64,000 nucleotides of DNA from assembly GCA_937864365.1 (NCBI GenBank), contig CALMJT010000040.1:1-64000 (forward strand). Direction: 5' to 3'. Each line of letters opens with the position of its first letter. The stretch's first letter is position 1. The translations under genes and the position numbers were made by a program. The DNA is from an uncultured Alteromonadales bacterium (GTDB lineage Bacteria; Pseudomonadota; Gammaproteobacteria; Pseudomonadales; Cellvibrionaceae). The notes below the pieces were generated by a model. That model did not search any database, was not told the DNA's origin, and saw only the letters and a list, made by a program, of their open reading frames with translations. This document shows positions 1 to 7,266 of this stretch, in pieces.

Positions 1-423
1 TACCACACCGATGGCGGTGCCTTGGCAGAAAAAGTAGGTAGCATTGGTGAGTCGCGTACTTTGGGTTACAAAGAACACGGTGTTGCTGGTTGGTTTACCA
101 TTTTTATTCGCGGTATGTTGTGTAACTGGATGGTGTCAATGGGTGTGGTTGGCGCCATGATTTCAACATCTGCTGGTAGCAAAATGATGGCGATGTGGAT
201 GCCAATCATGCTGTTCTTCTACATGGGTTTTGAGCACTCAATCGTAAACATGTTCTTGTTCCCATTCTCTATGATTATGGGTGGCGACTTCACCATCGTT
301 GATTACTTCATTTGGAACGAAATTCCAACCGCTTTAGGTAACCTATTCGGTGGCTTCTTCTTAGTTGGTTTACCGTTGTACTTAACTCACGTTAAAACCA
401 GTGCAGCTCGCAAACTTGCATAA
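1..423 (+). CDS. Formate/nitrite transporter (FNT family), 3' part only
   Basis: The reading frame is open from base 1, so the ORF-track start at 22 (TTG) is only an edge artefact; about half of a usual ~280-residue FNT protein is present. Visible are hydrophobic helices and the FNT-type stretch GFEHSIVNMFLFP, followed by two further membrane segments and a short basic C-terminus. FNT proteins are pentameric inner-membrane channels for formate or nitrite. The nitrite (NirC-like) role is inferred from the kinase/phosphatase gene next to it, an association seen with nitrate-assimilation genes in pseudomonads, and from nasA/nirBD elsewhere in the window. The sequence alone does not separate formate from nitrite. 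Confidence 0.85.
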   Translation, partial: YHTDGGALAEKVGSIGESRTLGYKEHGVAGWFTIFIRGMLCNWMVSMGVVGAMISTSAGSKMMAMWMPIMLFFYMGFEHSIVNMFLFPFSMIMGGDFTIVDYFIWNEIPTALGNLFGGFFLVGLPLYLTHVKTSAARKLA

Positions 424-488
424 GATAACAATCAGCGCTGTTAAACTAAGATTGGTTTTACCAATACGGGTTACAGATCGTTAATTGC

Positions 489-526
489 AAAACCCTCACT
501 CGAAAGAGTGGGGGTTATTTTTATTT
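489..526 (+). terminator. Rho-independent terminator after the FNT gene
   Basis: AACCCTCACTC-GAAA-GAGTGGGGGTT is an 11-bp stem with a tetraloop (one G-U pair allowed), followed by a T-rich tract. The tract runs directly into the ATG of the next gene, so the 3' arm also holds the only G-rich (Shine-Dalgarno-like) bases before that start. Confidence 0.85.
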
Positions 527-2248
527 ATGACTAAACAACTTCGAATCTCTCAAGATCAGTTTTCTACGGCGGGTAGAAAAACCGTCAATCAAGATTGTCA
601 CGGCATTATTATTCCGGAGGAACCACAGCTAACCTCAAAGGGCATTTGCGCCGTGATTGCCGATGGTATTAGCAGCAGTCAGGTGAGCCACATTGCCAGT
701 GAGGCAACCGTGCAAGGGTTTCTGTCAGACTACTATTGCACGTCCGATTCTTGGTCTACCAAAAAATCCGGCCAGAGAGTACTTGAGGCCATTAATTCTT
801 GGTTGTTTGCGCAAACTCAATACAGTCCTCATAAATACAATAAAGATAAGGGTTACGTCTGTACCTTTAGCGCAATTATTTTTAAATCCAACACCGCACA
901 TATTTTCCACTGTGGCGATGCCAGAATTTATCGGCTTGCTAATGGCGGCCTAGAACAATTAACCCAAGATCACCGTCGTGTTATTTCGTCAGAAGAAAGC
1001 TATTTAGCCAAAGCGCTGGGAATTAATAATTTTTTAGACCTAGATTATTTAATGGTAGATGTTACCGAAGGTGATTTTTTTCTGTTGGCAACAGACGGTG
1101 TTTATGAATTTATTGACGATAAACTGCTGATTCAAACTATCATCGAACACCGTAATCATTTAAGCGGCTTAGCCGAAAATATTATTCAAAAAGCATTGAA
1201 TGCCGGGAGTGACGATAATTTAACACTGCAAATTATTCGTATTGATGAACTACCCGAACAAAATTTAGGTGAAATACATCGGCAAGTAAATCAACTACCA
1301 CCGCCACCACAATTAGGCCCGCGAATGGAATTCGAGGGTTATAAAATTATTAAGGATGTGTACATCAGCAGTCGCAGCCATGTGTTTTTAGCGGAGGATA
1401 TAGAAACGCAACAACAAGTTATTTTAAAAACGCCTTCGGCAGAAAAGCGCGACGATCCGGCGTATCTTGAAAATCTATTAATGGAAGATTGGATCGCCAA
1501 ACGCCTTAACAACTTACACATTTTAAAAGCGGTTGAATCTAGCCGAAAACAAAATTATCTATACACGTTAAGTGAATATATTGAAGGTAGAACGCTAGCG
1601 CAATGGATGTTGGATAATCCAAAACCCGATTTAGAAACCGTGCGGAGTATTGTTGAACAGGTTGCCAAGGGATTGCAGGCGTTTCATCGCCAAGAAATGG
1701 TTCATCAAGATCTGCGTCCCAACAACATCATGATTGATCGCGATGGCGTGGTAAAAATCATCGATTTTGGCTCCACCAAAGTGGCGGGCATATCCGACAT
1801 TGTGCAGCGTAACGAAGGTATTGTTGGCACCGCGCAATACACCGCACCGGAATATTATTTGGGTTATTTAGGCACGAGTCGGTCTGATATATTCTCACTG
1901 GGTGTTATTACCTATCAAATGCTGAGCGGTGAACTCCCCTACGGAAATGCTATTGCACGCTCAACCGATGCCAGAACACAACTGCGACTGCGCTATAAAT
2001 CCCTTGCCACCGACGAAAATGCAATACCGAGTTGGGTCGATTTTGCCATTAAAAAAGCGGTTAACATCAACCCGCTAAAACGCTACGACGAGGTATCTGA
2101 ATTTATTTACGAACTTCGCCACCCAAATGCAGATTTTATAAAACGTGAAAAACCACCGTTAATAGAACGAAATCCAGTGCTTTTTTGGCAGGTAGTATCG
2201 TTTATTTTGTTTGCGATAAATGTGTATTTTATTGTTAGAAATATCTAA
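527..2248 (+). CDS. Bifunctional PP2C protein phosphatase / Ser-Thr protein kinase
   Basis: The ORF track begins at a TTG (485) inside the terminator hairpin; the ATG at 527 gives MTKQLRISQDQFS and a 573-residue protein. Residues ~5-240 are a PP2C phosphatase (ADGISSS, CGDARIYRL, LLATDGVYEF, GSDDNLTLQ, with metal-binding aspartates). Residues ~270-540 are a Hanks-type kinase with catalytic loop HQDLRPNN, DFG (IIDFGST) and TAPEYY. The conserved HRD is HQD here, but the catalytic Asp and Asn are kept. One transmembrane helix near the C-terminus would anchor it with both domains in the cytoplasm. Kinase/phosphatase fusions of this kind sit beside nitrate/nitrite assimilation genes in pseudomonads (established context); the target is unknown. 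Confidence 0.9.
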   Translation: MTKQLRISQDQFSTAGRKTVNQDCHGIIIPEEPQLTSKGICAVIADGISSSQVSHIASEATVQGFLSDYYCTSDSWSTKKSGQRVLEAINSWLFAQTQYSPHKYNKDKGYVCTFSAIIFKSNTAHIFHCGDARIYRLANGGLEQLTQDHRRVISSEESYLAKALGINNFLDLDYLMVDVTEGDFFLLATDGVYEFIDDKLLIQTIIEHRNHLSGLAENIIQKALNAGSDDNLTLQIIRIDELPEQNLGEIHRQVNQLPPPPQLGPRMEFEGYKIIKDVYISSRSHVFLAEDIETQQQVILKTPSAEKRDDPAYLENLLMEDWIAKRLNNLHILKAVESSRKQNYLYTLSEYIEGRTLAQWMLDNPKPDLETVRSIVEQVAKGLQAFHRQEMVHQDLRPNNIMIDRDGVVKIIDFGSTKVAGISDIVQRNEGIVGTAQYTAPEYYLGYLGTSRSDIFSLGVITYQMLSGELPYGNAIARSTDARTQLRLRYKSLATDENAIPSWVDFAIKKAVNINPLKRYDEVSEFIYELRHPNADFIKREKPPLIERNPVLFWQVVSFILFAINVYFIVRNI

Positions 2249-2257
2249 CACAGATTC

Positions 2258-2413
2258 TAGGAGCCTCTGATTAACTCATCCATGATTTCATCAGAGGGCA
2301 GACATTGAAAATGCGATTTCTAATTTCTTCACAATTCCAACCATTTACCGTTCTTGAAATTGGTGATACATCCTTGTGTCACAGGAAACTCTAGGTTAAT
2401 CAGAGTTTCCTCT
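2258..2413 (-). repeat. Dispersed ~155-bp hairpin element, copy 1 (full length)
   Basis: This is a full copy of the intergenic repeat family described in the findings. Strand '+' for the family means the order GAAACTC hairpin, GACACAAGGATGTGTC hairpin, core, CCTCTGATTAA hairpin. This copy is reversed and fills the gap between the convergent kinase and CopD-like genes, ending 3 bp from the CopD-like stop codon. Confidence 0.9.
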
Positions 2414-2415
2414 AA

Positions 2416-2865
2416 TCAATACAACCAACCGGTTTTAAAGGATACGCCTGTTGCGGCAAATAAAATGGCGAATAGTGTTACGGTGCGAATATGCCAAGCC
2501 ATTGTGGGTAAAGACTTTGCCGTTAAATTAGGAATAACTCTAAAGCGAGCGTTTAACGCCAAAAGTATGGTTGACAGTAACAGAGCCAATTTCAACATAA
2601 TGGGATGAGTGATGGGATTACTAACGTTAAACCAGTCACCTATGTTAGGCACTAAACGATGCGCCAAATAAAAGCCCGATAGAATTTGAACGATCAATGC
2701 AGGCATGCCAATCTTTTCAAACTTTTGTTCAAAGCTCAGTAATATCTGTGGTGACCGTTCTTTTAGCGCATTAGGTAAAATAATAGTGCTGAGAATAATA
2801 TGCCCACCCACCCAAATAGTTGCCGCTAAAATATGCAGTAATAAAACAATACCGTACACAATCAT
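2416..2865 (-). CDS. CopD-family integral membrane protein
   Basis: This 149-residue protein has four predicted membrane helices. Features typical of the CopD/DUF2269-like family are the N-terminal LHILAATIWVGGHI segment with a conserved His and Trp, and an Arg/Pro loop (LPNALKERSPQ) before a second helix. It is much shorter than the copper-resistance CopD protein and is best regarded as the stand-alone CopD-like group, an inner-membrane protein of uncertain function, possibly metal- or heme-related. It is transcribed alone and convergent to the kinase gene. The repeat element abuts its 3' end, and a hairpin fragment of the same family lies upstream. Confidence 0.75.
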   Translation of the reverse strand: MIVYGIVLLLHILAATIWVGGHIILSTIILPNALKERSPQILLSFEQKFEKIGMPALIVQILSGFYLAHRLVPNIGDWFNVSNPITHPIMLKLALLLSTILLALNARFRVIPNLTAKSLPTMAWHIRTVTLFAILFAATGVSFKTGWLY

Positions 2866-2979
2866 TCCACCAAAGCCAATTCCCCAGTTTTCAATACTAC
2901 ATTAACCTGCTTGCCAAACGTTGATTGCGGTCAAGTACGTACTAAGCATTTAGAGATTTTTAAATCCAGTATAGTAACC

Positions 2980-3020
2980 TCTAATTAAACTATGAATGAG
3001 TTAATCAGAGATTGCTTTAG
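2980..3020 (+). repeat. Fragment of the dispersed element (terminal hairpin only)
   Basis: CCTCTAATTAAACTATGAAT followed by GAGTTAATCAGAGATT matches the right-hand terminal hairpin of the family (CCTCTGATTAA...TTAATCAGAGG) with several mismatches. No other part of the element is present. Confidence 0.55.
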
Positions 3021-3141
3021 AAGCGCTTGAATGCTTTTATTAAATGATCAAATATTACAATTGTTTCGATGGCCAATTGTTTTTCTTTTAAATTAAATAA
3101 TTTTAAAATTAAGAAGATACTAAGGTTTAATCGAGATGTTT

Positions 3142-3531
3142 TTATTTAGCATAAATAATGTCTGCGTTTTTACTGTTTGGATCTCCATTACTCCACAATA
3201 TAAAGTCATTCTTCTCAGACGAGCTATCAATTGAATATTGGTATGAATTGCCCCATGGATCTTTTGGGGATTCAAGCAAGAATCCACCTTTAGGATAGTT
3301 TGGCAATAAAGCGCCTTTTTCTTCTTGCCATAGTATCTCTAGACCTTCCTCTTGTGTGGGATAACGTCCATATTGTAACTTAAACGCTTTTAATGCTGTC
3401 GTTAACAGTCGCATGTCGGCTTGTACTTGTGCATTCATGCTGTGCGGTCTACAGATAATTTGAGTATCCATCAATACGATTAAACCCAATACGCCAACTA
3501 TAAAGGCACTAATTATTAACGTTTTTTTCAT
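3142..3531 (-). CDS. Orphan GspG-like pseudopilin (T2SSG domain) without prepilin motif
   Basis: This 129-residue protein has an N-terminal membrane helix (residues ~3-22). The T2SS major-pseudopilin C-terminal pattern follows: LTTALKAFKLQYGRYPTQEE, then YPKGG...PKDPWGNSYQY and LWSNGDPNSKNADI, which corresponds to the calcium-loop region of GspG. It lacks the usual GFTLIE prepilin-peptidase site, so it is probably held by its uncleaved helix rather than assembled like a standard pseudopilin. No other secretion genes are nearby. A role in type II secretion or a pseudopilus is inferred from the fold only. Confidence 0.75.
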   Translation of the reverse strand: MKKTLIISAFIVGVLGLIVLMDTQIICRPHSMNAQVQADMRLLTTALKAFKLQYGRYPTQEEGLEILWQEEKGALLPNYPKGGFLLESPKDPWGNSYQYSIDSSSEKNDFILWSNGDPNSKNADIIYAK

Positions 3532-3725
3532 TTACAGCTCAATTGTAAATCTATAGGAAACACCTATCGGTACAGCCGAGTTTATACCAGTATCAAGGCT
3601 GTAACTGTAAACATTTATGAAATTAAACCACGAGAAGGGAGTATTGGTAACTACAACAATATAAAGCACCGTTGAAGGGAAAACTAAAGTGATCGATTGT
3701 TGAAAAGAAATACTTGATATGGAGG

Positions 3726-4415
3726 CTAGATAACAGAATTTCTGGCGCTTAAGGTTAGTCCTAAAATATTACTTTCCTTTAATTTCTCAAACAAAGCTTT
3801 TCTTCCGGTTTCTTTTTTACCTTTTAAAAAGGTCAATTCTTCCGTTGTTAATAAGGTTGCAGCAATTAATTTAAAACCACCGTTATTGGTACTTAATTGC
3901 GCTTTTTCAATTGGGTTGTGCAGAAGTGCGCCTACTAAACCTCGGCCATCTTTTATATGTTCGATATTAAATGTTAGGGCGAGAGGTTCGTCGTTTAAAA
4001 GTTTTTCACAGAGTCTTGGATACTGGGCGAGGGTGTGGCTTATTTCTGCAATCATGGGAAACAACCATCTATTTGCAAGGCTTTCTAGGTTACTTGGGTC
4101 TGGAATGGTTAGGTCGGCAGCTTCTATGTACACCTCTAAGCCAAGGCCGTTTTCGGGTTTATTTCTTTCTACGTAAGGGTCAGAGAGTCCGTCGGAAACA
4201 ATACAAGGATTACCATTATGTTGTATTGCTAACCAAGATGCGCCGCTTGGCCACTGTGGTCCTTCGCCCATGGGTCCCATCAACGAAGACAGTGACACGG
4301 CGCGAGAGCCAAAATGACTTTCGATGGCCTGTAGACGTGAACTCGACGCTAACTGCAAACGATTAATGTAGGTCAGTCCGGTAATTTCCGGTATTTGTGC
4401 GGTTTGCTCAGGCAT
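3726..4415 (-). CDS. Uncharacterised protein, possible suppressor-of-fused-like domain
   Basis: This 229-residue soluble protein has no signal peptide or membrane segment. The stretch SWLAIQHNGNPCIVSDGLSDPY followed by GLGLEVYIEA recalls bacterial SUFU-like domains, where a 'SDGLSD...G.G.E' pattern recurs; this is a motif-level guess only. Start: AAGGAA lies 5-6 nt before the ATG. It begins 9 bp after the flavodoxin stop on the same strand, so the two are almost certainly one operon, and its job may relate to flavodoxin. An unknown domain is an equally acceptable reading. Confidence 0.55.
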   Translation of the reverse strand: MPEQTAQIPEITGLTYINRLQLASSSRLQAIESHFGSRAVSLSSLMGPMGEGPQWPSGASWLAIQHNGNPCIVSDGLSDPYVERNKPENGLGLEVYIEAADLTIPDPSNLESLANRWLFPMIAEISHTLAQYPRLCEKLLNDEPLALTFNIEHIKDGRGLVGALLHNPIEKAQLSTNNGGFKLIAATLLTTEELTFLKGKKETGRKALFEKLKESNILGLTLSARNSVI

Positions 4416-4424
4416 AGTGTTTCC

Positions 4425-4976
4425 TTAAGCGGCGGCCGATTTATCCAGCAGAGCAGGCAGCGTGTGGGCAAGCCACTGCTCGATTCGCTCATCCGTTAAA
4501 AACGCTTGGGTGCGTTGATCCAACACTAATCCAACAAACTGGCCGTTAATAATTGCGTCCGAATGCTCAAATTCATAACCGTCAGTGCTCCAACTGCCCA
4601 CCACATCGGCGCCGTAGCCATACACCAATTGATACAATTTAATTAACGAGCTGGCAAAACGCGAAGCGTAGCGTTCTTGATGACCCAGGCCAAACAGCGC
4701 AACGCGTTTGCCTTTAAGGTCATAACCATCTAGATGAGGCGCGAAGTCCGACCAGCCCGCCTCCACGCAGCCAGTATCTTTACCCGGTAAATCGCCAACA
4801 CCGTAACTGGGCGTTCCAAGGATTAGGCAGTCGTAATTGAGCAGTTCTTCAGGGCGAGTGCGATTGACGTTTTTCGGCTTGTCGGCTAGGTCTTCACCAA
4901 GGGCTTTATAAATTTTCTTGGCCACTAATCGAGTGGTACCTGTGTCGGTTCCAAAAAAAATGCCTATTTTTTTCAT
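4425..4976 (-). CDS. Long-chain flavodoxin
   Basis: The ATG at 4976 gives MKKIGIFFGTDTGTT with GGAG 9 nt upstream; the ORF-track start 20 codons earlier adds a non-homologous extension. The 183-residue protein has the FMN phosphate loop GTDTGTT, the LGTPSYG and 90s-loop region, and the insertion typical of long-chain flavodoxins followed by VGSWSTDGYEFEHSDA...FVGLVLD. It is a cytoplasmic one-electron carrier that replaces ferredoxin. It closely resembles FldA/NifF-type proteins and could serve general metabolism, iron-limitation responses or reductases such as nitrate reductase. It is co-transcribed with the downstream 229-residue gene. Confidence 0.9.
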   Translation of the reverse strand: MKKIGIFFGTDTGTTRLVAKKIYKALGEDLADKPKNVNRTRPEELLNYDCLILGTPSYGVGDLPGKDTGCVEAGWSDFAPHLDGYDLKGKRVALFGLGHQERYASRFASSLIKLYQLVYGYGADVVGSWSTDGYEFEHSDAIINGQFVGLVLDQRTQAFLTDERIEQWLAHTLPALLDKSAAA

Positions 4977-5638
4977 GGCCGGAAGCTCCGCAACAAATAA
5001 GAATATATCTGCTATCGGCAAGAAAAATGCCATCAAAATAGATTTTGCAATTTGTTGGCACGGTTAATTATTGGAATCGCTAATTGACTCATCCATGAAT
5101 GAATCAGAGGTTAGAAATTGAAAAAGTGATTTCCAACTTCTGTACAATTTCAGTCACTTACCGTTCTTGAAAGTGGCGATACATCTCTGTGTGGCGGGAA
5201 ACTCTAGGTTAATCAGAGTTTCCTCTTATTAAATAAACGAAAAAAATACGCTTTTAAAAATACTAGAGTTATCTAAATAACGATTTATTGCTGAGTTAAA
5301 AATACAGAAAACCAACTTAGATAATAAAAATTATTTTACCTTTGGGCTTTAGCGTGCAAAAAATTTCTCGTTTAAGTCTTAAAAAGAAATCCGTGTTTTT
5401 GTGATACATGTGTTTGTAATTTTTATCAAAACAACAAAATCTATTTAATTTAGTGAAAAAACTATCTATAGGCTTGTGTGAAATAAAATTTGCCATTACG
5501 CTCACGTTGTTACTTAGTTTCACTGATTTTAGGTAAAAAATAACAAAAAATGTGAATTTAATTCACAAGCAAGCTCAGCTTACAGTAAAAAAAGCTGATC
5601 ATTTGGTCAGTACATTTGAGTATCTCTCGGAGGTTTTC
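4977..5638. other. Intergenic region between flavodoxin and LysR genes
   Basis: This 660-bp divergent region is AT-rich. It holds one full-length dispersed repeat (5072-5226) and nothing else I can support as coding. The 68-codon ORF at 5317-5523 has low-complexity AT-driven composition and no recognisable features. Confidence 0.6.
5072..5226 (-). repeat. Dispersed ~155-bp hairpin element, copy 2 (full length)
   Basis: This is a full-length copy with mutated left inverted end (GGAATCGCTAATTGACTCATCC) and intact core (CACTTACCGTTCTTGAAA). It lies between divergent gene starts. Confidence 0.88.
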
Positions 5639-6529
5639 TTGGATAGAAGAAACTTGCCACTTTCGGCGTTGCGTGCGTTTGAAAGTGCTGCTGAGTGTTT
5701 GCACCTGGGTAGGGCGGGTGAAAAATTAGGGGTGAGTCATGGTGCTATTAGTCACCAGGTACGTGCTTTAGAAGAGCAGTTATCCGTTAAATTATTTTCT
5801 CGCGCTCACAATAAACTAGCGTTAACTCCGGCCGGCCAGCGTTTGTATCAATCTGTTAAAGACGGTTTTGATAAAATTGCCGATGCAACCCGTAATTTAA
5901 ATCCGCTGGAGCTGAGCGGGCCTTTAGTGGTTGCTTGTACGCAAACCATTGCATCCAGTTGGGCGGCAAAACACATCTGTGAGTTTTACCAAAAATACCC
6001 AAGCATTGAGTTGCGCGTTCGAGAAATCGAGCCTTTACAAAAAGACATTCCGTTAGACATCGACATTGCCATTTGTTATGGACGACCAAACTCAGGTGAT
6101 CGCTCGGTAAAAAAACTGGGTGCGCCGCCACTGTATCCGGTTTGCAGTCCGACAATTTTGCAAGGCCGTGCACCGGTAAATAATCCCGATGATTTAAGCA
6201 GTTTTACCATTATTCACGACGGCGAAGTACTTTGGTCGCGTTGGTTTGAACGCTACGGTGTTGATCCAGATTCACCAAAATCCAATATTTATTTTTCAAA
6301 TACCAGTCAAGCATTGGCCGCGGCTAGGTTGGGTTATGGTGTTGCTTTAGGAAATACCTTTGAGGCCTACGATTTTATTCGTGATGGCCAATTGGTGCAG
6401 TTGTTTGATTTACCGATTGATGAAGCTCACGAATATTATTTATTAACGCAAACCGAGGCGAATAAACCCTTAAAAGTATCTATTTTTGAAGAATGGATTA
6501 CTCGCGATCGATTAATTGAAGATGAATAA
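5639..6529 (+). CDS. LysR-family transcriptional regulator (GcvA-like)
   Basis: The preferred start is TTG at 5639, because GGAGG lies 5 nt upstream and it gives MDRRNLPLSALRAFE, the usual beginning of GcvA-type LysR proteins. The ORF-track GTG at 5552 adds 29 residues with no match. The winged helix-turn-helix covers residues ~5-65 (GEKLGVSHGAISHQVRALE). The effector-binding domain follows, with the NTSQALAAARLGYGVALG pattern typical of the GcvA subgroup. The 296-residue length is normal. It probably controls the downstream TonB receptor-permease-aminotransferase genes, an inference from position only. A strong terminator follows. Confidence 0.9.
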   Translation: MDRRNLPLSALRAFESAAECLHLGRAGEKLGVSHGAISHQVRALEEQLSVKLFSRAHNKLALTPAGQRLYQSVKDGFDKIADATRNLNPLELSGPLVVACTQTIASSWAAKHICEFYQKYPSIELRVREIEPLQKDIPLDIDIAICYGRPNSGDRSVKKLGAPPLYPVCSPTILQGRAPVNNPDDLSSFTIIHDGEVLWSRWFERYGVDPDSPKSNIYFSNTSQALAAARLGYGVALGNTFEAYDFIRDGQLVQLFDLPIDEAHEYYLLTQTEANKPLKVSIFEEWITRDRLIEDE

Positions 6530-6550
6530 TCGATTTTATAAAACAGTTTT

Positions 6551-6682
6551 TAGGAATTGATCATGCCTATCACGTCAATTACAAGAACGGTAAGTGATTG
6601 AAGTTGTGAAGAAATTGGAAATCACATTTTCAATTTCTGCCCTCTGATTAAATCATGGATGAGTTAATCAGTGGTTCCTATA
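6551..6682 (+). repeat. Dispersed hairpin element, copy 3 (internal deletion near left end)
   Basis: The left TAGGAA end is kept, but the first two hairpins are replaced by a short divergent stretch. From ACAAGAACGGTAAGTGATTG onward the copy is nearly consensus, ending GAGTTAATCAGTGGTTCCTAT. Confidence 0.85.
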
Positions 6683-6731
6683 AGCTGTTTGATGTTTTGT
6701 TTTTAAATCGAAAATTTAGAGTCATAAGTTT

Positions 6732-6768
6732 AAAGGCAGAAGTTTAAAAAGCTTCTGCCTTTTTTATT
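6732..6768 (+). terminator. Rho-independent terminator downstream of the LysR gene
   Basis: AAAGGCAGAAG-TTTAAAAA-GCTTCTGCCTTTTTT is an 11-bp near-perfect stem with a run of six T. It follows the LysR gene and the repeat copy. Confidence 0.9.
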
Positions 6769-7266
6769 TTCAGGGTTCGTAAATGTAAAACGCTTATTTT
6801 AATTTTAATGTTCGTCTGTTTGATTTTTTATTCGCTAAGTTGAACGTGTTTTAATCTCAATAAATAATTACACAGAGTCTTATAATTTTTCTCACCCTTA
6901 GGTTGGTTTTCACGATGTTATTTTATACAAAATAGTTGTGTTCAATATTTTTATAACTAACTTTGAAATTGTTAAATATTTTAGAAATATTAATCGTGTA
7001 AAGGCACAGGTTTATTAAGTCGATCACAAAAAACACAATTCAAATCGCTGGTAGATGGTTTCTGAGTGAAAAAAATTGCCATAAATCTGTAAATTTTCTC
7101 GATTGGCGTGAATATATTTAACACGTATTGTCGCGCTCAAATAAAAAATGCTGAAATTTAAGCAAACCCCATCTAGCAACGCTTCATAATAATTCTAAAG
7201 TCTTGTTGGCAAGTCATGAGGCCAACACATAACTATTGACTAGAACCTTGGGAGTTAAACGAACCA
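6769..7266. other. Long AT-rich leader upstream of the TonB-receptor gene
   Basis: This is 498 bp without a gene. It probably contains the promoter and operator region of the TonB receptor gene, but I see no clear -10/-35 pair, riboswitch or Fur box. Only the ribosome site (TTGGGAG, about 12 nt before the ATG) can be pointed to. Confidence 0.4.

Noticed and set aside
2354-2608. 84-codon plus-strand ORF
   Set aside because: Begins inside a repeat copy and is otherwise antisense to the CopD-like gene.
5317-5523. 68-codon ORF between flavodoxin and LysR genes
   Set aside because: Low-complexity, AT-rich, no features of a real protein and no ribosome site.
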